Positions 49,228 through 58,782 of a DNA stretch of 64,000 nt are shown piece after piece; the first letter of the stretch is position 1; every line of letters starts with the position of its first letter. Position numbers and translations under genes: made by a program. The notes beneath the pieces are model-generated. The model saw only the letters and a program-made list of their open reading frames with translations. It was not told the DNA's origin and ran no database searches. Location of the stretch: assembly GCF_900005615.1 (NCBI RefSeq), contig NZ_LN832559.1, forward strand, positions 2,991,001-3,055,000, read 5' to 3'. The stretch is from Paracoccus aminovorans (GTDB lineage Bacteria; Pseudomonadota; Alphaproteobacteria; Rhodobacterales; Rhodobacteraceae).

Positions 49228-49941
49228 ATGGACCCTGCATCGACAACGCCGACGCCGCCGTCGGCGCCTTTCGCCGCCCAGCTGCAAACCCGGCTTCGGC
49301 AACGCATCGTCAGCTGCGAGCTGTCCCCCGGCACCCGGCTGTCGGAACAGGAGGTCGCCGACCAGTATCACCTGTCGCGCCAGCCGGTGCGCGAGGCCTT
49401 CATCCGCTTGGCCGGCGAGGGGCTGATCGAGGTCCGCCCGCAACGCGGCACCTTCGTCACCTGCATCGACCTGGAATGGGTGCTCTGCACCCGCTTCATC
49501 CGCGAATCGGTCGAGGCCGACATCACCCGGCTGGCCGCCGAACGCGCCACGCCGGCGGAAATCGAGACGCTCTTCACCCAGATCGCCCTGCAGGAGGCCG
49601 CCCCGGACGTGCCGGGTCTTGCCCGGCTGGACGAGGAATTCCACGCCACCCTGGCCGGGACCGCCGGCAAGACCATGGTCTGGGCGCATCTGCAGCAGAT
49701 GAAGATGCATCTCGACCGTGCCCGCCACCTGCTGACCGCGATCACCCCGCGCGACACGATCATCGACCAGCATCGCGCCGTGGCCCAGGCGGTGGCCGAC
49801 CGCGACCCCGACCGGGCCGAGGCGGCGATCCGCCTGCACCTGCGCCGGGTGCTGCACGACCTGCCCCAGGCGCTGCAACTTTCGCCCGATTATTTCACCC
49901 GGATGGATTCGCTCGCCGAGGCCCTTGCCGCCGAAACCTGA
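49228..49941 (+). CDS. GntR family transcriptional regulator, FCD subgroup
   Basis: 237 residues. The N-terminal winged helix is EQEVADQYHLSRQPVREAFI and IEVRPQRGTFV; the all-helical FCD domain (about 90-220) has LDEEFHATLAG and the HRAVAQAVADRD / AEAAIRLHLRRVL His and Asp residues that bind metal and ligand. Members respond to sugar acids such as galactonate or uronates. Placed 35 bases after galM with an AGGGAGG site, it probably controls this locus. Confidence 0.95.
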   Translation: MDPASTTPTPPSAPFAAQLQTRLRQRIVSCELSPGTRLSEQEVADQYHLSRQPVREAFIRLAGEGLIEVRPQRGTFVTCIDLEWVLCTRFIRESVEADITRLAAERATPAEIETLFTQIALQEAAPDVPGLARLDEEFHATLAGTAGKTMVWAHLQQMKMHLDRARHLLTAITPRDTIIDQHRAVAQAVADRDPDRAEAAIRLHLRRVLHDLPQALQLSPDYFTRMDSLAEALAAET

Positions 49942-50042
49942 CAGCGCGACCCTCGGGCCGGCGCCGCGATCGGCACGACGGTCGCCGTCCTTTCGCCGTT
50001 TCCCGAAAGCACGGCTTCCCGAAAGGCGGCCGGCCAGAGGCA

Positions 50043-50888
50043 TCAGTCGCGGCGCCGCACCCTCTGGCGCTGCTCGCCCAGACCGGCGATCCCCAGCCGC
50101 ATCACCTCGCCGCCCTTCAGGAACACCGGCGGCCGCTGGCCCATGCCGACGCCCGGCGGCGTTCCGGTGGTGATCACGTCCCCCGGCAGCAGCGTCATCA
50201 GCCGCGAGCAATAGGCGACGATCTCGGCCACGCCGAAGATCATCCGCGCGGTCGAGCCCTGCTGGCGCCGCACCCCGTCCACCTCCAGCCACAGTTCCAG
50301 CGCCTGCGGATCGGGCACCTCGTCGCGCGTCACCAGCCAGGGACCGATGGGACCGAAGGTGTCGAAACCCTTGCCCTTGTCCCAGGTGCCGCCGCGCTCG
50401 GCCTGCCATTCCCGCTCGCTGACGTCGTTGACCACGCAATAGCCGGCGACATGGTCCAGCGCCGCCGCCTCCGGGACCTGGCTCGCGACCGAGCCGATCA
50501 CCACGCCCAGCTCGACCTCCCAATCGGTCTTTTGCGCGCCGGGCGGCAGCAGAAGGTCGTCCTCGGGGCCGCAGATGCAGCTGGTCCATTTGCCGAAGAC
50601 CACCGGCTCGGCCGGCACCGGCAGCCCGGCCTCGGCGGCATGGTCGGCATAGTTCAGCCCGATGGCGACGAACTTGCGCACGTCGCCGACGCAGGCCCCC
50701 AGCCGCGGCTGACCCGAGACGATGGGCAGCGCATCCAGGTCCAGCGCCGCGATCGCCGCCAGCCCCTCGGGACCCAGCGCGGCGCCGGCGATGTCGCCGA
50801 CATGGGCCGACAGGTCGCGGATGCGGCCCTCGGCATCCAGCAGCCCCGGCTTTTCCTGGCCCGGCGGGCCATAGCGCAGCAGTTTCAT
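50043..50888 (-). CDS. Fumarylacetoacetate hydrolase family protein, sugar-acid type
   Basis: 281 residues: an N-terminal cap (MKLLRYGPPGQEKPGLLDAE) and a FAH core with VAIGLNYADHAAEAGLPVP, the metal ligands in DWEVELGVVIG and LLPGDVITTGTPPGVGMG. This closely resembles 2-keto-3-deoxy-L-fuconate-type (2,4-diketo acid) hydrolases, which cleave to pyruvate and lactate or glycolate. With the SDR and ALDH genes upstream it could form the non-phosphorylative branch for L-fucose or L-arabinose. Confidence 0.9.
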   Translation of the reverse strand: MKLLRYGPPGQEKPGLLDAEGRIRDLSAHVGDIAGAALGPEGLAAIAALDLDALPIVSGQPRLGACVGDVRKFVAIGLNYADHAAEAGLPVPAEPVVFGKWTSCICGPEDDLLLPPGAQKTDWEVELGVVIGSVASQVPEAAALDHVAGYCVVNDVSEREWQAERGGTWDKGKGFDTFGPIGPWLVTRDEVPDPQALELWLEVDGVRRQQGSTARMIFGVAEIVAYCSRLMTLLPGDVITTGTPPGVGMGQRPPVFLKGGEVMRLGIAGLGEQRQRVRRRD

Positions 50889-50912
50889 CGCCTTCCTCCC
50901 TGGAAAAATCCG

Positions 50913-51650
50913 CTAGCCGCGCCCGACCAGCGGCATGTTCGTCGCCATCACCGTCATCTGCAGCACGTTCGCCTCGGGCGGCAGGCTGGCCATCTGCAGC
51001 ACCGCCTGGGCGACATGGGCGGCATCCATCAACGGCTCCGGGCGGATGCTGCCATCGGCCTGCGGCGCGCCCACCGTCGCGACGGCAGAGATCATCTCGG
51101 TCGCGGCATTGCCGGCGTCGATCTGGCCGCAGGCGATGCCGAATGGCCGCCCGTCCAGCGCCAGCGTCCGCGTCAGCCCGGTCACCGCATGCTTGGACAT
51201 GGTATAGGGCACCGAGCCGGGACGCGGCGCCTCGGCGGCGATCGAGCCGTTGTTGATGATCCGCCCGCCCATGGGCTGCTGCCGCCGCATCTGGCGAAAG
51301 GCGGCGCGGGCGCACAGGAACATGCCGTCGATGTTCACCCGCGCCACGCCCTGCCACTCGTCCCAGGAAATCTCGTCGATCAGACGCGAGATCAGCAGCG
51401 CGCCGGCATTGTTGAACAGCACGTCGAGCCGGCCCCATTCGGCGGCGGCACGGGCAAAAGCCGCATCGACCGCCTGCGGGTCGGTCACGTCGCCGGGCAG
51501 CACCAGCGCCTGCGGATGGCCCTGCGCCGTCTCGGCCAGCGCCGCCGCGCGCCGGCCGACCAGGCCCACGCGCCAGCCGGCATCGAGAAAACGCCGCGCG
51601 GTCAGCCGGCCGATGCCGCTGCCGCCGCCGGTGATCAGGATGGTCTTCAT
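50913..51650 (-). CDS. SDR family oxidoreductase
   Basis: 245 residues from ATG 51650 (GGGGGGAACG upstream). The Rossmann motif is ITGGGSGIGRLTARRF, with NNAG in VLFNNAGALL and the catalytic Ser/Tyr/Lys in INNGSIAAEAPRPGSVPYTMSK. NAD(P)-dependent. The neighbours suggest a sugar or 2-keto-3-deoxy-sugar-acid dehydrogenase. The C-terminal LPPEANVLQMTVMATNMPLVGRG is the tail of this SDR clade. Confidence 0.92.
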   Translation of the reverse strand: MKTILITGGGSGIGRLTARRFLDAGWRVGLVGRRAAALAETAQGHPQALVLPGDVTDPQAVDAAFARAAAEWGRLDVLFNNAGALLISRLIDEISWDEWQGVARVNIDGMFLCARAAFRQMRRQQPMGGRIINNGSIAAEAPRPGSVPYTMSKHAVTGLTRTLALDGRPFGIACGQIDAGNAATEMISAVATVGAPQADGSIRPEPLMDAAHVAQAVLQMASLPPEANVLQMTVMATNMPLVGRG

Positions 51651-51707
51651 CGTTCCCCCCGTTCCGGCGCGGATGCTAGCGCCCGCCCCGGCCAAGGGAA
51701 AGCCCGG

Positions 51708-53159
51708 TCAGGCCTCGGGGTCCCAGCCGCTGATCTGCTTGCTGTCCATGAACTCCTCAAGCCCCCAGACGCCGCCCTCGCGCGCGCGCCCCGAGGCCTT
51801 GACCCCGCCGAAGGCCGAGCCGCGGCCGCGCGACTGGCCGTTCATCTCGACCATGCCGGCGCGCAATTGCCGCGCCAGCCGGTTGCGCCGGGCGCCGTCC
51901 TGGCTTTGCACGTAATCGGTCAGGCCGTAGATGGTGTCGTTGGCGATGGCGACAGCTTCCTCTTCGCTGTCGAAGGGGATGATCGACAGCACCGGGCCAA
52001 AGATCTCTTGCCGGGCGATGGTCATGTCGTTGTTGACGTCGGCAAAGACCGTCGGGCGCACGAAATAGCCGCGATTGACGCCCTCGGGCAGGCCGGGACC
52101 GCCGGCGACTAGGCGCGCGCCCTCGTCGATGCCCTTCTGGATCAGGTCCTGGATCTTGTCCCATTGCTGCTTGCTGACCACCGGGCCGATATGCGGCCCG
52201 GGCTGGTGCGCGGTCGCGACGGCGGTTTCCTCGGCCACCTTGCGGGCCTGCTCGACGGCGGTGTCGTAGAAGCTGCGCTCGACCAGCATCCGCGTCGGCG
52301 CATTGCAGCTTTGGCCCGAATTGTAGAAGCAATGCCGCGCGCCGCGCGCCACCGCCTTGTCGTCGGCATCGGCAAAGACCAGGTTCGCGCCCTTGCCGCC
52401 CAGCTCCAGCACCACCTTCTTGACCGTATCGGCGGCGGCCTTGGTGATGGCGATGCCGGCGCGGGTCGAGCCGGTGAAGCTGATCATGTCCACGTCGGGA
52501 TGCACCGACAGCTGGGTGCCGACGCCGACGCCGTCGCCGTTCACCATGTTGTAGACGCCCTTGGGCAAGCCGGCCTCGTCGATGATCTCGGTCCAGACCA
52601 CCGAGCTGAGCGGCGCGATCTCGCTGGGCTTCAGCACCACGGTATTGCCGGCCAGGATCGCCGGGATCACCTTCAGCGTCACCTGGTTCATCGGCCAGTT
52701 CCAGGGCGTGATCGCACCGACCACGCCCACCGGCTCCCATGCCACCATGCTGCCCGGCGCATGCGGGCCCAGCGGGCGGATGAACTGGAAGTCGCGGAAG
52801 GCGGTGATGAAATTCTCGATGTGATACGTGCCGGCCGCGACCTGATCGCCCAGCGACATGTCCTGCGGCGCACCCATCTCGGCGGTGATGGCGGCGGCCA
52901 TGTCGGGGGCGCGGCGGTTGTAGATTTCCAGGATGCGTTCGACATGGGCCAGCCGCTCGGCCGGCGGGGTGGCGGACCAGGCCGGGAAAGCCGCCTTGGC
53001 GGCCGCGACCGCCGCATCGGTGTCGGCCTGATCCCCCAGCGAGATCACCGCCACCGGCTCTTCGGTCGAGGGGTCGATCACCTCCAGGTCGCGCGGCCGG
53101 GCCGGGGCGACCCAGGCGCCGTCGATATAGAAACTCCGCTTGTCTGCCAGTGCGCCCAT
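51708..53159 (-). CDS. NAD(P)-dependent aldehyde dehydrogenase
   Basis: 483 residues from ATG 53159 (AAGGAG upstream). The catalytic Glu lies in VVLELGGKGANLV and the nucleophilic Cys in YNSGQSCNAPTRML; TPWNWPMNQVTLKVIPAIL and SFTGSTRAGI are Rossmann and cofactor segments. It oxidises aldehydes to acids. In this locus lactaldehyde, glycolaldehyde or a ketoglutarate semialdehyde are plausible substrates, none provable from sequence. Confidence 0.95.
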   Translation of the reverse strand: MGALADKRSFYIDGAWVAPARPRDLEVIDPSTEEPVAVISLGDQADTDAAVAAAKAAFPAWSATPPAERLAHVERILEIYNRRAPDMAAAITAEMGAPQDMSLGDQVAAGTYHIENFITAFRDFQFIRPLGPHAPGSMVAWEPVGVVGAITPWNWPMNQVTLKVIPAILAGNTVVLKPSEIAPLSSVVWTEIIDEAGLPKGVYNMVNGDGVGVGTQLSVHPDVDMISFTGSTRAGIAITKAAADTVKKVVLELGGKGANLVFADADDKAVARGARHCFYNSGQSCNAPTRMLVERSFYDTAVEQARKVAEETAVATAHQPGPHIGPVVSKQQWDKIQDLIQKGIDEGARLVAGGPGLPEGVNRGYFVRPTVFADVNNDMTIARQEIFGPVLSIIPFDSEEEAVAIANDTIYGLTDYVQSQDGARRNRLARQLRAGMVEMNGQSRGRGSAFGGVKASGRAREGGVWGLEEFMDSKQISGWDPEA

Positions 53160-53287
53160 GAGCGGCTCCTTTCGGTTTTTCGGCCGCAGCGTGGCACCGG
53201 AGGGTCGCGACTGCAAGCGCCGCCCGGCTTTCCAAGCGGCGGCCCCGGCTCTATGCTGCGGGCGCAAAGCAATCGAAAGGACCGGGA

Positions 53288-53944
53288 ATGTCCCTGCGCA
53301 TCAACGACATCGCCCCCGATTTCACCGCCGAATCGACCGAAGGGCAGATCCGCTTCCACGACTGGATCGGCGACAGCTACGCCATCCTGTTCTCGCATCC
53401 GCGCGACTTCACGCCGGTCTGCACCACCGAATTCGGCGCCGTGGCGCAGCTGGTCCCGGAGTTCGAGAAGCGCGGCACCAAGGTCCTGGGCGTCTCGGTC
53501 GATTCGGTCGAGGATCACGGCAAATGGAAGCGCGACATCGAGACGGTCGCCGGCTGCCCGGCCGATTTCGCCATCATCGACGACACCGGGCTTGCGGTGG
53601 CGAAGGCCTATGACATGCTGCCCGCCGACTACTACCTGCCGACCGAGGGGCGCACGCCCGCGAATTCGGCCACGGTGCGGACGGTGTTCATCATCGGGCC
53701 GGACAAGAAGGTGCGGCTGACGATGACCTATCCGATGTCGGTGGGCCGCAACTTCGCCGAGATCCTGCGGGCGCTGGACGCGGTGCAAAAGACCGACGGC
53801 GTGCCGCTGGCGACGCCCGCCGACTGGGTGCCCGGCCAGGACGTGATCGTGGCGCTGGCGCTGGACGACGCGGCGGCCGAGGCGAAATACGGCGCGCTGA
53901 ACAAGAAGCTGCCCTATCTGCGCTTCGCGAAGGATCCGGCGTAA
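53288..53944 (+). CDS. 1-Cys peroxiredoxin (Prx6 group)
   Basis: 218 residues. The peroxidatic Cys is C45 in SHPRDFTPVCTTEFG; DHGKWKRDIETVAGCPADF and PADYYLPTEGRTPANSATVR are Prx6 hallmarks, and the long C-terminal domain (LATPADWVPGQDVIV) distinguishes it from 2-Cys enzymes. It reduces peroxides in the cytosol. Divergent from the ALDH gene. Confidence 0.96.
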   Translation: MSLRINDIAPDFTAESTEGQIRFHDWIGDSYAILFSHPRDFTPVCTTEFGAVAQLVPEFEKRGTKVLGVSVDSVEDHGKWKRDIETVAGCPADFAIIDDTGLAVAKAYDMLPADYYLPTEGRTPANSATVRTVFIIGPDKKVRLTMTYPMSVGRNFAEILRALDAVQKTDGVPLATPADWVPGQDVIVALALDDAAAEAKYGALNKKLPYLRFAKDPA

Positions 53945-53983
53945 GCTTGCGCAAACGGGGTGGACCGCGATGGCCCGCCCCGG

Positions 53984-55063
53984 TCAGATACGGTCATAGC
54001 TGACCTCAAGCGCGCGGCGCAGGTAACGGCCGTCGAAGGAAATCCGGGGCCTGGGCATTTCCACAAGCTGGAAGTCCATGTCGGCATAATGGTGCGCAAC
54101 ACCGTCCTCGGCGAAGCTTTGGAACATGAGGGCCGCTTTCTCGTCCCATTCTCGACGCTGGCGCTTCTCCTTTCCGGTGACGACACCCCATCGCGACAAG
54201 GTGTGGCGTGTGCTGGTGCGCCATTTCCGCAGGGCGCTTTCAGGGTTCTTCTGTAAATACAAGCAGTGATCGACACCCGCTTGGGCGAACATTTCCTGAT
54301 AGACGGAAAAAAACTGCCCATGCGGGCTGTCGATGTGGTCAGGTTTAAGCCACGGTTTCTGAAAGCTCGAAAAGTGCAGGAAGACTGGCGGAAAAACCTT
54401 TTCGTAGCCATAGTTGAACAGGGCTTTCTGGAAGTTGCAGCGCGGGCTCAATTCCGTCCAGCGCCCCTGGAAATGTGCGTTTAGGAAGTCCTGGTCCGGC
54501 ATCCTTACACCCGCCCCGTATATGGCCATATAGCTGCGCAATTCAGCGGCATAGTCCGTGCGTTGCCAGATTTCCGGGTCAATCAACAGCATTCCCGAAT
54601 TGAAATATCGCCCTGATTCAAGGCCAATGGAACGCCGCCATGTCTCTGCGTCCATGCGAGCCAGATGCGGCGGAGCGGTGATGGCGGCCGTATCCTGGAC
54701 GGCGCCGATTCCCCCAGGCAGAGGGATCTTCAACAATTCGGGCATGGCAAAGCAGGGATAAATATCCGCATCCAGATAGATCAGTCGCCGATAGCCGGTC
54801 AGAAATGCCGGTGCGAAAATTCGGTCGTAGACGATGGGTGGCCAGTTACGGGTCGACGGCAGCCCTTCCGGCCGCAACCCTTTCAAAAGGTTTCGTTGCA
54901 GAAAGACCCCGTCCTCGCCTAGATCATCCTGTTGTCGCGGCCCGCCGTTTTCCAGGAAGACATGGCAGTCGATCTGCCACAGACGCACCAGCCGCCGTGC
55001 TACCGCTCGGCCCAACCCCAGATAATGGTCGTCCACAATCAGAAAGAAGGCAGCGTCACGCAT
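53984..55063 (-). CDS. Glycosyltransferase family 8 protein
   Basis: 359 residues. The N-terminal domain (about 1-260) is GT8-like: the DxD metal motif is YLDADIYP (D98, D100), with YFNSGMLLIDPEIWQ and DQDFLNAHF as later family motifs and VFLHFSSFQKPW supplying the metal His. It should transfer a hexose from a nucleotide sugar onto lipopolysaccharide or another glycan in the cytosol. Its lower GC and more varied codon use than neighbours suggest acquisition. It lies downstream of the pnp terminator, so needs its own promoter. Confidence 0.85.
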   Translation of the reverse strand: MRDAAFFLIVDDHYLGLGRAVARRLVRLWQIDCHVFLENGGPRQQDDLGEDGVFLQRNLLKGLRPEGLPSTRNWPPIVYDRIFAPAFLTGYRRLIYLDADIYPCFAMPELLKIPLPGGIGAVQDTAAITAPPHLARMDAETWRRSIGLESGRYFNSGMLLIDPEIWQRTDYAAELRSYMAIYGAGVRMPDQDFLNAHFQGRWTELSPRCNFQKALFNYGYEKVFPPVFLHFSSFQKPWLKPDHIDSPHGQFFSVYQEMFAQAGVDHCLYLQKNPESALRKWRTSTRHTLSRWGVVTGKEKRQRREWDEKAALMFQSFAEDGVAHHYADMDFQLVEMPRPRISFDGRYLRRALEVSYDRI

Positions 55064-55078
55064 ATCAGACTCACCGAA

Positions 55079-55105
55079 TTAAAATGGGCGCCAGTGGCGC
55101 CCATT
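55079..55105 (-). terminator. Terminator of pnp
   Basis: A perfect 10-bp stem (AATGGGCGCC with GGCGCCCATT, three-base loop) followed on the minus strand by TTTTAATT. It lies 23 bases after the pnp stop and 16 bases before the start codon of the GT8 gene. Confidence 0.85.
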
Positions 55106-55127
55106 GTAGTTTGAAGTCAAGCCAGGA

Positions 55128-57275
55128 TCACTCGGCCTGCGCGTCCTCTTTCTTCTCGGGGGCGATTTCCTCGCCGGTCTCCTGATCGACCATCTTCATG
55201 CCCAGGCGGACCTTGCCGCGGTCGTCAAAGCCCAGAAGCTTGACCTTGACCTCTTGGCCTTCCTTCAGGATCTCGTTCGGATGGTTCAAGCGCTTCGAGG
55301 CGATCTGGGACACGTGGACCAGACCGTCGCGCTTGCCGAAGAAGTTCACGAAGGCGCCGAAATCGACCAGCTTGACAACCTTGCCGGTGTAGATCTTGCC
55401 CTCTTCCGGCTCGGCCACGATCGAATAGATCATGTCATAGGCCTTCTTGATCGAATCGGCGTTGGCCGAGGCGATTTTGATCACGCCGTCGTCGTTGATG
55501 TCGACCTTGGCGCCGGAAACCTCGACGATCTCGCGGATGACTTTGCCGCCCGAGCCGATCACTTCGCGGATCTTGTCGGTCGGGATGGTCATGGTCTCGA
55601 TGCGCGGGGCATGGGCGCTGAACTCGCGCCGGCCTTCGGTCAGGGCGTGGGACATCTCGCCCAGGATGTGCATCCGGCCGTCCTTGGCTTGCGCCAGGGC
55701 CTGCTCCATGATCGCCGGGGTGATGCCCGCGACCTTGATGTCCATCTGCAGCGAAGTGATGCCGTTTTCAGTGCCTGCAACCTTGAAGTCCATGTCGCCC
55801 AGGTGATCCTCGTCACCCAGGATGTCGGTCAGGACCGCCCATTTGTCGCCTTCCAGGATCAGGCCCATGGCGACGCCGGCGACCGGCGCCTTCAGCGGCA
55901 CGCCCGCATCCATCATCGACAGCGAACCGCCGCAGACCGAGGCCATCGAGGACGAACCGTTCGACTCGGTGATCTCACTGACCACGCGGATGGTGTAGGG
56001 GAAGTCGGTCGCGGCCGGCAGCACCGCCTGCAGCGCGCGCCATGCCAGCTTGCCGTGGCCGATCTCGCGACGGCCGGGCGAACCCACGCGGCCAACCTCG
56101 CCGACCGAATAGGGCGGGAAGTTGTAGTGCAGCAGGAAGTTCGAGCGCGAATTGCCGTGCAGCGCGTCGATGATCTGCTCGTCGTCGCCGGTGCCCAGCG
56201 TCGTCACGACCAGCGCCTGGGTTTCGCCGCGGGTGAACAGCGCCGAGCCATGGGTGCGCGGCAGGATGCCGACTTCGCTGTCGATGGCGCGGACGGTCTT
56301 GTTGTCGCGGCCGTCGATGCGGGCGCCGCCGTTGATGATGTCACCGCGCAGGATGCCCGATTCCAGCTTCTTCAGCGCCGAGCCCAGGTTCGGGTCCAGC
56401 AGTTCCTCGTCCGAAAGGCCGGCCTTGATCGCGGCCTTGGTGGCCTCGATGGCGTCGTGACGCTCGCCCTTGTCGCGCAGGGCATAGGCGGCGCGCATAC
56501 CGGCCTCGCCCAGCGCCTGCACGCGGGCGTAAAGCGCGCTGTAATCCGGCGACTGGAAGTCGAAGGGCTCTTTCGCGGCGACCTCGGCCAGCGAGATGAT
56601 CAGGTCGATGACCGGCTGCATCTGCTCATGGCCGAATTTCACGGCGCCCAGCATCTCTTCTTCGGTAAGCTCATAGGCTTCGGATTCGACCATCATCACG
56701 GCGTCTTTGGTGCCGGCGACGACCAGGTCCAGGCGCTGCTCGGGGTTCGAGCGCAGGTGGTCCATGTCCTGAACCTCGGGGTTCAGCACATATTCGCCGT
56801 TCGAGAAGCCGACGCGCGCGGCGCCGATCGGGCCCATGAACGGCACGCCCGAGATGGTCAGCGCGGCCGAGGCAGCGATCATGGCCACGATGTCCGGGTC
56901 GTTGACCAGGTCATGCGACAGCACGGTGCACATCACCAGCACTTCGTTCTTGAAGCCGGGGGCGAACAGCGGGCGGCAGGGGCGGTCGATCAGACGCGCG
57001 GTCAGCGTCTCTTTCTCGCTCGGGCGCGCCTCGCGCTTGAAAAAGCCGCCCGGGATTTTGCCGGCGGCGTAGTATTTTTCCTGGTAGTGCACCGTCAGCG
57101 GGAAGAAATCCTGCCCGGGTTTCGGTTCCTTCGCGAAGGTCACGTTGGCCATGACGCTGGTCTCGCCCAGAGTGGCGATGACCGAGCCGTCGGCCTGACG
57201 GGCAACCTTGCCCGTTTCCAGCGTGAGCGTTTCCTGGCCCCACTGGATGGATTTCTTGACTTCGTCAAAATGCAT
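55128..57275 (-). CDS. pnp: Polyribonucleotide nucleotidyltransferase (PNPase)
   Basis: 715 residues from ATG 57275 (AGAGGAAA upstream), full length. Two RNase PH domains flank a helical domain; the active second core has [15 protein letters not shown] and SDGSS-like [18 protein letters not shown] domain ([19 protein letters not shown]) and an S1 domain ([17 protein letters not shown]) follow. It degrades RNA 3' to 5' by phosphorolysis and is a degradosome component. Downstream of rpsO but separated from it by the unknown gene at 57588. Confidence 0.98.
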   Translation of the reverse strand: MHFDEVKKSIQWGQETLTLETGKVARQADGSVIATLGETSVMANVTFAKEPKPGQDFFPLTVHYQEKYYAAGKIPGGFFKREARPSEKETLTARLIDRPCRPLFAPGFKNEVLVMCTVLSHDLVNDPDIVAMIAASAALTISGVPFMGPIGAARVGFSNGEYVLNPEVQDMDHLRSNPEQRLDLVVAGTKDAVMMVESEAYELTEEEMLGAVKFGHEQMQPVIDLIISLAEVAAKEPFDFQSPDYSALYARVQALGEAGMRAAYALRDKGERHDAIEATKAAIKAGLSDEELLDPNLGSALKKLESGILRGDIINGGARIDGRDNKTVRAIDSEVGILPRTHGSALFTRGETQALVVTTLGTGDDEQIIDALHGNSRSNFLLHYNFPPYSVGEVGRVGSPGRREIGHGKLAWRALQAVLPAATDFPYTIRVVSEITESNGSSSMASVCGGSLSMMDAGVPLKAPVAGVAMGLILEGDKWAVLTDILGDEDHLGDMDFKVAGTENGITSLQMDIKVAGITPAIMEQALAQAKDGRMHILGEMSHALTEGRREFSAHAPRIETMTIPTDKIREVIGSGGKVIREIVEVSGAKVDINDDGVIKIASANADSIKKAYDMIYSIVAEPEEGKIYTGKVVKLVDFGAFVNFFGKRDGLVHVSQIASKRLNHPNEILKEGQEVKVKLLGFDDRGKVRLGMKMVDQETGEEIAPEKKEDAQAE

Positions 57276-57587
57276 CTGATTTCCTCTGGCGACGCGCCGG
57301 CCCTTCCGGTCGCGCCCCGTGTCATATGGCGGCCCCATTGCCGCCGCCCCTATCCTTTGCATGTGCCCCAGGGCTGGGGGCGGCACGTCACAGATGGCCG
57401 GCGCATACCGCAAAACAAGGCGCTTGCAAAGCGGAGTCTTCGCCCGAGCCGCGCACAAAGCCTGCGGTCGGGACCCGGAAACAGCGCCGGAACGGTGTTT
57501 GAAAAAGGGTGAAAGCCCGCTGGACGGCGGGCTTCCGTGGTCGGCACCAGAGGCCGGCCGGTCGCCGGGACCCGTTTCGCGCCCGCC
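57276..57587. other. Spacer upstream of pnp
   Basis: About 310 bases without a supported gene. The distal part holds a terminator for the Ala-rich gene (57502-57534). The remainder presumably carries the pnp promoter and leader, where PNPase autoregulation acts in other bacteria; no specific element could be assigned. Confidence 0.35.
57502..57534 (-). terminator. Terminator of the Ala-rich unknown gene
   Basis: An 8-bp stem (AAGCCCGC with GCGGGCTT, six-base loop) followed on the minus strand by TTTCACCCTTTTT, 53 bases after that gene's stop. Confidence 0.75.
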
Positions 57588-58196
57588 TCACGTCCGGGCA
57601 AGCGTCCGGGGCGACGGCGCGGCGTTCAGGTTGGCGCTTTCGCCGGCCAGGGACTTGGCCGGTTGGGCCTGCAGCGCCGCGGTCGTGGTCGAAGCCTTGG
57701 CCGGAGTCAGCGGCAGACTGCCCAACCGCTCGCGCGCCAACATGCCGATGGCCCAAGCCCGGATGCGCTCTTCATCGGAAGCGTTTCCGACGGATGCCGT
57801 GCGGCGCAGAGAGGTGTCGCTTGCGGCTTCCGTCGCAGGGGCGGCAGCGGCGCCGCGTCCGGTCGCGCTGCCTTGGACGACGGGGGCGGCCACGCTGGCG
57901 CCGGCGGCGGCCGCTGCGCCATCTGCGGGGGTCTCGACCGGCGGGGCGGCCGTCTCAGGCGTGTTGGTCGATGAGGCGGCGGCTGGCGCCGCCTCGGTCC
58001 CGGCATCGGCTGCCGGGGCAAGGTCGTCAAGCACGGCCTTGGAGAAGTCGAAGGTCACGCCGCCGCTTTCGGCAGGCGGGGTTGCGGGGGGCGGCGTCGG
58101 CTGCGTGGATTGTGCCGCGGCGGGCTTGGTCACCGCGCCGGAACCACCCACCCCCAACAGCGAGCCGGTCGCGTTCAGAATGGAACCTAGTAGCAT
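57588..58196 (-). CDS. Ala/Pro-rich protein of unknown function between rpsO and pnp
   Basis: 202 residues from ATG 58196, preceded by a strong AAGGAG. It starts MLLGSILNATGSLLGVGGSG, a short hydrophobic segment, followed by about 110 residues of Ala/Pro/Thr-rich low complexity and a C-terminal helix-like part (ASDEERIRAWAIGMLARERL). No known domain. Separate terminators lie on both sides, so it is transcribed alone. It splits the usual rpsO-pnp neighbourhood. Confidence 0.75.
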   Translation of the reverse strand: MLLGSILNATGSLLGVGGSGAVTKPAAAQSTQPTPPPATPPAESGGVTFDFSKAVLDDLAPAADAGTEAAPAAASSTNTPETAAPPVETPADGAAAAAGASVAAPVVQGSATGRGAAAAPATEAASDTSLRRTASVGNASDEERIRAWAIGMLARERLGSLPLTPAKASTTTAALQAQPAKSLAGESANLNAAPSPRTLART

Positions 58197-58305
58197 TTTT
58201 GCGTCTCCTTTTTCCTGGACCTCCCCAGAATAAATGAGCTGCATCAAGGGTTCATTAAGACTCTACCGGGTATTTTAGCGACTCCGTGCCACGCCCTGCG
58301 CAACG

Positions 58306-58335
58306 AAAAACGCCCGCGGCCGATGGCCCGGGCGT
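58306..58335 (-). terminator. Terminator of rpsO
   Basis: On the minus strand ACGCCCG pairs with CGGGCGT around an inner GGCC/GGCC pairing, followed by TTTTTC, 26 bases after the rpsO stop. Confidence 0.85.
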
Positions 58336-58361
58336 CCGTTCGCTGCAAGAAGGCTGGCGCC

Positions 58362-58631
58362 TCAGCGGCGCAGACCCAGCTTGCCGATCAGGTCGGTGTA
58401 GCGGGCTTCTTCCTTGCGCTTCAGATAGTCCAGCAGCTTGCGGCGCTGCGCGACCAGCTTCAGCAGACCCCGACGCGAATGGTTGTCCTTCTTGTGGGTC
58501 TTGAAGTGCTCGGTCAGAGTGGCAATGCGCGAGGACAGGATCGCGACCTGGACCTCGGGCGAACCGGTGTCGCCTTTCTTGGTCGCGAATTCAGCCATCA
58601 CGCGGTTCTTTTCTTCGACGGTGATCGACAT
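58362..58631 (-). CDS. rpsO: 30S ribosomal protein S15
   Basis: 89 residues, standard length, from ATG 58631 (AAGGAG upstream). The four-helix protein has [38 protein letters not shown] and [20 protein letters not shown]. It binds 16S rRNA early in assembly of the small subunit platform and commonly represses its own mRNA. Confidence 0.98.
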   Translation of the reverse strand: MSITVEEKNRVMAEFATKKGDTGSPEVQVAILSSRIATLTEHFKTHKKDNHSRRGLLKLVAQRRKLLDYLKRKEEARYTDLIGKLGLRR

Positions 58632-58703
58632 CGGGGTCTCCTTCAATGTCAAAGGGTTATGGCTCCGGCCGGGATGTCGTCCAGCGCAGGCCCGTGGAGA
58701 GAA

Positions 58704-58724
58704 CCGCCGGATTCGATCCGGCGG
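58704..58724. promoter_or_regulatory. Stem-loop in the rpsO leader region
   Basis: An 8-bp perfect stem (CCGCCGGA with TCCGGCGG, five-base loop) about 75 bases before the rpsO start and 60 bases after the RTX stop. It may end RTX transcription or be part of an S15-binding leader. No T tract directly follows. Confidence 0.4.
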
Positions 58725-58782
58725 ATGCGGGCGTATAGGCGGAATCCGCCGGAAAGAAAAGGTTTTTCTTGCCGTCGCCGGA

